From: Sporolactobacillus terrae DSM 11697
GTDB lineage: Bacteria; Bacillota; Bacilli; Bacillales; Sporolactobacillaceae
DNA: 48,333 bases
NCBI RefSeq assembly: GCF_000648615.1
Contig: NZ_JFZC01000044.1
Span: 1-48,333, forward strand
Reading direction: 5' to 3'
Shown: one piece after another, positions 43,766-48,333 of the stretch
Numbering within the stretch: position 1 is the stretch's first letter
How the letters are laid out: every line of letters begins with the position of its first letter
Program-made: the position numbers and the translations under genes
Notes under the pieces: model-generated
Databases searched by the model: none
Told to the model about the DNA's origin: nothing
Seen by the model: the letters and a program-made list of their open reading frames with translations, nothing else

Positions 43766-43771
43766 CCTCCT
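43766..43771 (-). promoter_or_regulatory. Shine-Dalgarno deciding an AUC start
   Basis: AGGAGG on the minus strand, 8 nt before ATC at 43757. The in-frame stop TAG overlaps this Shine-Dalgarno, so translation cannot start further upstream in frame. Confidence 0.6.
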
Positions 43772-43840
43772 AGCCTCGGGAACATTGAAACTTTAGGTTC
43801 ACCCTGTTTTTACCGTTTCTTTATGCGTCACTCAGAACGA

Positions 43841-45070
43841 TTATGAATCGTGTTCGTTTGAGGATCTGCTTTGAGTGACAGCAAGGAGATGTTGAAACGC
43901 ACGCAGCACCTTCTGCGTGCCTTCTTCAACACGCGCACGCGGCGCGGCCACATTCATACGAATAAATCCGCGTCCTGACGGCCCATAGGTACTGCCCATC
44001 TGCAAAACAACGCCCTGTTTAATCAAGGCTTGCTGCAGCTCTTTTTCGGACAAATGCAGCGCTTCATAGTTAATCCACATTAAATAAGTGGCGTCGTTTT
44101 CCATGCAATAGATGCCATCAAGCTGAGAAAGGATGCGACGCACGTCATCGATGTTGCCTTTCACGTAGTGCATCAATTCGATCAGCCACGGCTCGCCCTC
44201 CTCATAAGCGGCCGTCATTGCCGCAATTTGGAACGGATTGATCGCCGGATAAACCATCGCTCTCTGCTCGCGCTTAATCGCCGCTGCAATTTTTGAATCA
44301 AAAGTCAAAATGTAGGACGGACCAATTCCCGCCAGGTTAAAGGTTTTCGTCGGCGCCATCAAGGTTACAATTTGCTTGGCTGTCTCGCCGGCAAACTGAG
44401 CAATCGGTTGATGCTGATGCCCGGGAATCAGCAGATCGGCATGGATCTCGTCTGAAATGATCGGCAAATGGTACGCAGCAGCAAGCGCGATAACCGCTTG
44501 TAGTTCGTCAGGATCCCACACTCTTCCGCCGGGGTTATGCGGCGAACAGATCAGCATACACGCAGGCTGCTCCTCTTTGATTTTCTGTTCCATATCGGCG
44601 AGATTCATTGAATAGCGCTGATTGTGCAGCTCAAGCTCGGATACAAGCGGCACGCGTCCGAGCTGATTAATCTGTTCAAAGAACGGATTATAAACCGGAT
44701 GATGAATCAGAACTTTATCCCCTTCGCTTGTCAGGGCGCGCAAGGCAAGGGCAATACTCGACACCACGTTGTGATTAAAAATGATCGAACGATCCGGTAC
44801 ATTCCATGCGTAGCGCCGCATCAGCCAATCCCGTACCGTTTGTTTGAGTGATTTTGGACACAGCGTGTAGCCGAAGATTTTTTGATCTAAAACATGCCTC
44901 ATCGCATCGAGAATACAGTCTGGCGCGCGAAAATCCATGTCGGCAATCCACATCGGCAATAAATGCGCATGCCCATAAAGCATTGCCGCTCCATCCCACT
45001 TGACACTGTTCGTGTTCGTTCGTTCAACAGGTTCATCGAAAATACTTTTTGCCACCGGGCTCACTCCCAT
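43841..45070 (-). CDS. PatB/MalY-type PLP C-S lyase (aminotransferase fold)
   Basis: Fold-I PLP enzyme of 409 residues, MalY/PatB family: cystathionine beta-lyase-like C-S lyases that split S-linked cysteine conjugates into thiol, pyruvate and ammonia. WIADMDFRAPDCILDAM, FGYTLCPKSL, HHPVYNPFFEQI, CSPHNPGGRVWDPDEL, ISDEIHADL and the PLP lysine in APTKTFNLAGI are family signatures, as is the C-terminal GFIRMNVAAPRA. The ATG at 45070 follows AAGGAAG at 7 nt. It is followed by the second regulator gene; the promoter region upstream (45101-45203) is AT-rich and carries an operator-like site. Confidence 0.88.
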   Translation of the reverse strand: MGVSPVAKSIFDEPVERTNTNSVKWDGAAMLYGHAHLLPMWIADMDFRAPDCILDAMRHVLDQKIFGYTLCPKSLKQTVRDWLMRRYAWNVPDRSIIFNHNVVSSIALALRALTSEGDKVLIHHPVYNPFFEQINQLGRVPLVSELELHNQRYSMNLADMEQKIKEEQPACMLICSPHNPGGRVWDPDELQAVIALAAAYHLPIISDEIHADLLIPGHQHQPIAQFAGETAKQIVTLMAPTKTFNLAGIGPSYILTFDSKIAAAIKREQRAMVYPAINPFQIAAMTAAYEEGEPWLIELMHYVKGNIDDVRRILSQLDGIYCMENDATYLMWINYEALHLSEKELQQALIKQGVVLQMGSTYGPSGRGFIRMNVAAPRARVEEGTQKVLRAFQHLLAVTQSRSSNEHDS

Positions 45071-45131
45071 ATCAAATCTTCCTTTATCTCTTTGCAGCAA
45101 TCCATCATTCAGCCCGCTCGCAAAATAATTG

Positions 45132-45156
45132 TTATTGCGATAATAATTTATTTATA
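45132..45156 (+). promoter_or_regulatory. AT-rich operator-like site, copy 3
   Basis: A 25-bp site with core ATTGCGATAATAAT and palindrome AATAATTTATT, 62-86 bp upstream of the PatB-like start. It matches copy 1 at 19 of 25 positions and copy 2 at 17 of 25. Confidence 0.4.
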
Positions 45157-45203
45157 ATTTTTATTTTCATAGTTTTGTAAAAATAAGTCAATAGTCATTT
45201 TCA

Positions 45204-45249
45204 TCATAAAAGCCCCTGAAGCAGCAGTTGCTCGGCCGCTTTCAGGGGG
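45204..45249 (-). terminator. Intrinsic terminator after DUF1861 gene
   Basis: On the minus strand CCCCTGAA and TTCAGGGG flank a GC-rich 20-nt loop and run into CTTTTAT, 25 bp after the stop codon. Confidence 0.75.
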
Positions 45250-45273
45250 TGCGTGGTTAATCGAAGGATTGGT

Positions 45274-46209
45274 TTATTCATTTTGCTCCTCATCCAGAAA
45301 AGGATCATCAATGACGATTCGCTGAGCTTCGGCGTCGCTGGTACCCGCATACAGTTCCATGACGCCGCTTTCTCTATGACGGATTGCGCCGCCGCTGAAC
45401 ACCACATCACGCAGATCGGTGCGCTTTGCCGGCCCGTCCAGAAAATCCTTTCGAACCGCGATTATTTTGACCGGTGTATGCCTGCCAGTAAGCGGATCGA
45501 GCGTGAATACCATCGAATAATAGTGGCGATTGCCCTGTGCATCAAAGTAGGCAATGTGACCAAGCACGCCGGCGGTGCCATTTTTCAGTGGATGTACTTC
45601 ATTGGCGCCGCCCCATTCCGCTTCAGCAAAATGACCTTCAAGCAGCGGGGCCTCTTCTATTTTATCAAGTGTCAATGCGTTCAGTGAAGCAAGAACCAGA
45701 TAGCCGATTTTTCCCCGACCGCCTTTACTTCCTTGCGGCCGTGTCAGCACAAGAATCCGCCCATTCGGCAATTGTGCAAGACGCAAATCCTTCATCCCGA
45801 TGGGGCCCTCAAAATACGGCTTTAGCATGCGAATCGATGCGCCTCGATAAAAGAGCGTTCGCCACTGGCTGTCGCCATTGGCAGCACGTTTGACCCAAAC
45901 CCCGCCGAAAAGCAGTTGACCGTCAATCCGTGTCACAAAAGGATCTTGAAGCGGGAAAAGAGGCAAGTCCGGTACAAGCCTCCAGCCTTCCGCGGTCTGT
46001 TCAAAGAATCCAACATGCGCCGCCTCGCTCTCGCGCGACTCGACGCGCGCTGCAATCCGCTGGCGACCTTCATCGCAAAAAGGGGCCGTGCAATTATAGA
46101 CATCCTTTGCACCGGCTCCGAGAAAATTCAACTTCTCAACTTCATAAATAGTCGGATGCCTCGACATGTAGTCTTCAAGCAAATCCAAGCATTCCGTAAC
46201 CCGTTCCAT
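45274..46209 (-). CDS. DUF1861 family beta-propeller protein
   Basis: A 311-residue protein of the DUF1861 (MTP-1-like) family, related in fold to five-bladed propellers such as GH130 mannoside phosphorylases. Family signatures: KDVYNCTAPF (about 35-44), RIAARVESRESE, LQDPFVTRIDGQLLFGGV, EAEWGGANEVHPLKNG and DVVFSGGAIRH. No signal peptide. Biochemical activity is unknown; the fold and conserved acidic residues suggest glycan or sugar-phosphate binding. ATG follows AGGAGG. It lies 112 bp downstream of rpe in the same direction. Confidence 0.75.
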   Translation of the reverse strand: MERVTECLDLLEDYMSRHPTIYEVEKLNFLGAGAKDVYNCTAPFCDEGRQRIAARVESRESEAAHVGFFEQTAEGWRLVPDLPLFPLQDPFVTRIDGQLLFGGVWVKRAANGDSQWRTLFYRGASIRMLKPYFEGPIGMKDLRLAQLPNGRILVLTRPQGSKGGRGKIGYLVLASLNALTLDKIEEAPLLEGHFAEAEWGGANEVHPLKNGTAGVLGHIAYFDAQGNRHYYSMVFTLDPLTGRHTPVKIIAVRKDFLDGPAKRTDLRDVVFSGGAIRHRESGVMELYAGTSDAEAQRIVIDDPFLDEEQNE

Positions 46210-46321
46210 GAATCGCGCCTCCTGAAAACATAAGCTGCACCATTACAGCACATCCCTTACTATAGTCTTCTTCTCGCGCAACTTCATGTATTTGAAATTT
46301 TTTTCAACGCTATCGAATCCT

Positions 46322-46975
46322 TTATTTTTCCTGCGCGCTTCGCAGTAAAGTTTCTATTGCCCCATGACGGTCTTCTGCATTAAAGATCGCCGAGCCGGCG
46401 ACAAAGAGTTCAGCACCCGCCTCAAGGCACAGCGGCAAGGTTTCGCTGTTAATACCGCCATCGACCTCAATCTTAACCGGCACTTGCTTTTTCTGAATCA
46501 TTCGGGCAACCGCACGAATTTTGTGAAGCATTGACGGAATAAAACGCTGCCCGCCAAAACCGGGATCCACCGTCATAATCAGGACGTAGTCAACGTCGCG
46601 CAATATCGAATCCAATACGGCGGCAGGTGTGGCCGGATTTAACACAACCCCTGCCTTAGCACCACCCTCTTTAATGATTTGGATGGCGCGATGCACATGC
46701 TTGCACGCTTCCACATGCACGGAGATCATATCTGCCCCTGCCGCCAGAAAATCCGGCAGTAAATGAATCGGTTCTTCAACCATAAGATGCACGTCTTGCG
46801 CAACCTTTGATTCACGTTTCAATGCTTCGACGACATTTTCCCCCATGGTTATATTTGGTACAAAACGTCCATCCATAACATCCACATGAATCATATCCAC
46901 ATCCCGTGCCACATCATGGACCTCATCTGCAAGATAAGCGAAATGAGCAGACAGAATTGATGGTAAAATTTTCAT
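46322..46975 (-). CDS. rpe: Ribulose-phosphate 3-epimerase
   Basis: TIM-barrel epimerase of the pentose phosphate pathway, interconverting ribulose 5-phosphate and xylulose 5-phosphate; 217 residues. ILPSILSAHFAYLADEV, HVDVMDGRFVPNITMG (metal His/Asp), HLMVEEP, VLNPATPA, IMTVDPGFGGQRFI and EVDGGINSET are all present. The ATG at 46975 follows GGGAGGG at 8 nt; a TTG at 46993 is upstream of that site. This copy sits next to a divergent SorC regulator rather than in the usual prpC-prkC-rsgA-rpe cluster of Bacillus, so it may be a catabolic paralogue. A cre-like site lies 37 bp upstream. Confidence 0.9.
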   Translation of the reverse strand: MKILPSILSAHFAYLADEVHDVARDVDMIHVDVMDGRFVPNITMGENVVEALKRESKVAQDVHLMVEEPIHLLPDFLAAGADMISVHVEACKHVHRAIQIIKEGGAKAGVVLNPATPAAVLDSILRDVDYVLIMTVDPGFGGQRFIPSMLHKIRAVARMIQKKQVPVKIEVDGGINSETLPLCLEAGAELFVAGSAIFNAEDRHGAIETLLRSAQEK

Positions 46976-47011
46976 CACAGCTTCCCTCCCCAATCAAATG
47001 CAACCGTATTA

Positions 47012-47025
47012 TGTAACCGTTGTCA
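47012..47025. promoter_or_regulatory. cre-like site (CcpA)
   Basis: TGTAACCGTTGTCA fits the degenerate catabolite-response consensus TGWNANCGNTNWCA at every position. It lies between the divergent rpe and SorC genes, 37 bp from the rpe start codon. Confidence 0.55.
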
Positions 47026-47096
47026 CAAATAATAGTACGTCAAAGCAACCGCTTCGTCAAAAGATATTCGACGAATGTTGGGCATCCCCTTGTTCG

Positions 47097-47125
47097 TTTA
47101 CATTTTATCTTATTCGCTCTATAAT
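47097..47125 (+). promoter_or_regulatory. Sigma-A promoter of the SorC regulator
   Basis: TTTACA and TATAAT with a 17-bp spacer: one mismatch from consensus in total and optimal spacing, about 65 bp before the start codon. Confidence 0.75.
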
Positions 47126-47139
47126 AGGAACCATTATTT

Positions 47140-47172
47140 TGCACATTTACAACCCTATTGATCATTTGTGCA
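47140..47172. promoter_or_regulatory. Candidate SorC autoregulatory operator
   Basis: TGCACA and TGTGCA form an exact inverted repeat with a 21-bp spacer, directly downstream of the promoter and before the Shine-Dalgarno of the SorC gene. Long-spaced inverted repeats suit tetrameric SorC-type repressors. Confidence 0.35.
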
Positions 47173-47190
47173 GTATCAGGGGGAAATACC

Positions 47191-48159
47191 ATGGATCGCG
47201 ATGCGTTGAAAAAGAAATATATTCAAATCGCCCAGATGTACTACGAACAGAATCTCACTCAAAATGAAATTGCTGCGAAAATTGGCGTCAACCGAACTTC
47301 AGTCAGCCGGATGCTGAAGAAGATGCGCGACGAGGGCATTGTCAAAATCACCATCAATTATGACTTAAACGACCTTTCTCTTGCCAAACAACTTGAGCAG
47401 AAGTTTCAGCTCGAAAAGTCGATTGTTATTCCGGTTGATCCGGCGCAGCCGAGCCATGTGACGTTAACCGCACTTGGCCAAGCAGCGGCCCGCTTTCTTG
47501 AGGCCCATTTGCAAGCCCATGATGTGATTGGTTTTTCATGGGGCAGCGGTCTTGCTTCCGTGGTCGATGCGCTTGAGCCGTCCGAGACGTACGCCGATCT
47601 CTTGTGTCTGCCAATGATTGGCGGGCCCGCCGGCAAATTAGAGAGCCGCTATCATGTCAATACGATTTGTTTTAAAGCAGCAGAAAAGTTGAATGCCCGC
47701 TCCATAATGATCGATGTCCCCGCTATTGTTGAGAAGGAATCGACACGAGACGATTGGATGCATTCCCATTATTATGATGAAATTTCAGCTTATTGGAAGA
47801 AGATCAGCATTGCCCTTGTCGGTATCGGTTCGATTCAAAACACCGGTCATGCCACTTGGCGCGCCTTTTATGGGCATGAATCCGTCCAGCATTTTAAAGA
47901 AAAGCAGATTGTTGGTGATCTCTGCTCGCATTTCTTTGATGATGCGGGTAAAGAAATCGCTACGCACCTCAGCAAGCGCACACTTTCGATTCCTCTGGAC
48001 GTGCTGCACCATACTCGCTACACCATTGGCGTTGCAGAATCGCAAGGCAAGATTCCGGGTATTCTCGGCGCATTGCATGGGCGTCATCTGAATGTACTAA
48101 TCACTACCGAAGAAACCGCAAAAGGTCTTCTCGCGCTTGACAAACCTAAAATGCCTTGA
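47191..48159 (+). CDS. SorC/DeoR-family sugar-responsive regulator
   Basis: Transcriptional regulator of 322 residues. N-terminal helix-turn-helix (YYEQNLTQNEIAAKIGVNRT, SVSRMLKKMRDEGIVKI, about residues 17-55), then a SorC-type sugar-phosphate-binding domain: VIGFSWGSGLASVVDAL, LCLPMIGGPAG, IALVGIGSI and a C-terminal GVAESQGKIPGILGALHG. The ATG at 47191 follows GGGGGAAA; a frame extension to 47158 has no Shine-Dalgarno. Divergent from rpe, suggesting that it senses a sugar or pentose phosphate and may control rpe. Confidence 0.88.
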   Translation: MDRDALKKKYIQIAQMYYEQNLTQNEIAAKIGVNRTSVSRMLKKMRDEGIVKITINYDLNDLSLAKQLEQKFQLEKSIVIPVDPAQPSHVTLTALGQAAARFLEAHLQAHDVIGFSWGSGLASVVDALEPSETYADLLCLPMIGGPAGKLESRYHVNTICFKAAEKLNARSIMIDVPAIVEKESTRDDWMHSHYYDEISAYWKKISIALVGIGSIQNTGHATWRAFYGHESVQHFKEKQIVGDLCSHFFDDAGKEIATHLSKRTLSIPLDVLHHTRYTIGVAESQGKIPGILGALHGRHLNVLITTEETAKGLLALDKPKMP

Positions 48160-48253
48160 TTCGTTCATAGACTGTGACAGGATTCGATGTTCCGCGACTA
48201 TTTCCCTGGAAATAATCTTTTAATGCGGTACAACGTATTACCGGTTAAGAAAA

Positions 48254-48282
48254 ACCGGGCAAAATACGCCCGGTCCTTTTTT
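48254..48282. terminator. Bidirectional terminator after SorC gene
   Basis: ACCGGGC and GCCCGGT form a 7-bp GC-rich stem with a 7-nt loop. CCTTTTTTG follows on the plus strand and TTTTTCTT on the minus strand, so it can serve both the SorC gene and the leftward gene entering from the right edge. Confidence 0.82.
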
Positions 48283-48284
48283 GT

Positions 48285-48333
48285 TTAGAGATAATCTTTA
48301 ATTCTGTATTCCTGGCCGTGAACCCCTTTGTAG
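48285..48333 (-). CDS. Partial CDS, C-terminal end only
   Basis: A minus-strand frame runs in from the right edge and ends at TAA (48287-48285), giving a C-terminus of YKGVHGQEYRIKDYL. The call rests on the open frame to the edge and the terminator just beyond the stop. The product cannot be named from 15 residues. Confidence 0.45.
   Translation of the reverse strand, partial: YKGVHGQEYRIKDYL

Overview
The window looks like the chromosome of a low-to-medium GC, Gram-positive, Bacillales-type bacterium. Shine-Dalgarno sequences are strong (AAGGAGG-like), GTG and TTG starts are common, and there are a B. subtilis-like teichuronic-acid (tua) cluster, B. subtilis-type SpeA, AmhX and PatB/MalY proteins, a SorC regulator and a cre-like site. 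The genus cannot be fixed from this stretch. No rRNA, tRNA, CRISPR array, transposase or prophage was seen.

Layout. 1-545: no gene; degenerate intergenic repeat. 546-1667: membrane-anchored metallophosphoesterase. 1864-11678 (leftward): a peptide/acyl-amino-acid salvage block with an M20D amidohydrolase, a complete Opp/Dpp-type ABC importer (D, F, B, C, A order) and two more M20 peptidases. 11679-12097: AT-rich divergent control region. 12098-14556 (rightward): two further M20 enzymes. 14713-17616 (leftward): an M20 deacylase, a RarD-type permease and a YheO/DauR-type regulator. 17617-18331: no gene; structured GC-rich repeat. 18332-23858 (leftward): polyamine operon speD-speA-speE-carboxy(nor)spermidine synthase-carboxy(nor)spermidine decarboxylase. 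24105-24470: tandem array of 18 short repeats. 24537-34494 (leftward): teichuronic-acid-like wall polymer cluster in order tuaD, GT4, flippase, then tuaA, epimerase, tuaE, tuaF, tuaG, tuaH. 34773-37885: a small unknown gene, then a rightward flippase plus GT4 pair paralogous to the tua flippase. 37991-40619: GabD-like aldehyde dehydrogenase and a 2-hydroxyacid dehydrogenase. 40800-41945: AmhX-like M20. 42252-45070 (leftward): PatB/MalY C-S lyase, a second YheO/DauR-type regulator, and a PuuD-like gamma-glutamyl hydrolase. 45274-46975: DUF1861 propeller protein and ribulose-phosphate 3-epimerase. 47191-48159: SorC regulator.

How it fits together. Seven M20 enzymes, a peptide importer, a C-S lyase and two paralogous regulators suggest a scavenging regulon for peptides or N-acyl/conjugated amino acids. 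AT-rich sites that resemble each other lie upstream of the importer operon, the rightward M20 pair, one regulator and the C-S lyase. Both regulators lack a usable canonical start codon and appear to begin at AUU and AUC at the same alignment position, behind good Shine-Dalgarno sequences. The wall-polymer cluster carries two PHO-box-like arrays with identical geometry (11-bp period, 9 bp to the -10), one before tuaD and one before tuaA, suggesting phosphate-starvation control of two transcripts. The polyamine operon encodes two normally alternative routes to spermidine-type triamines side by side.
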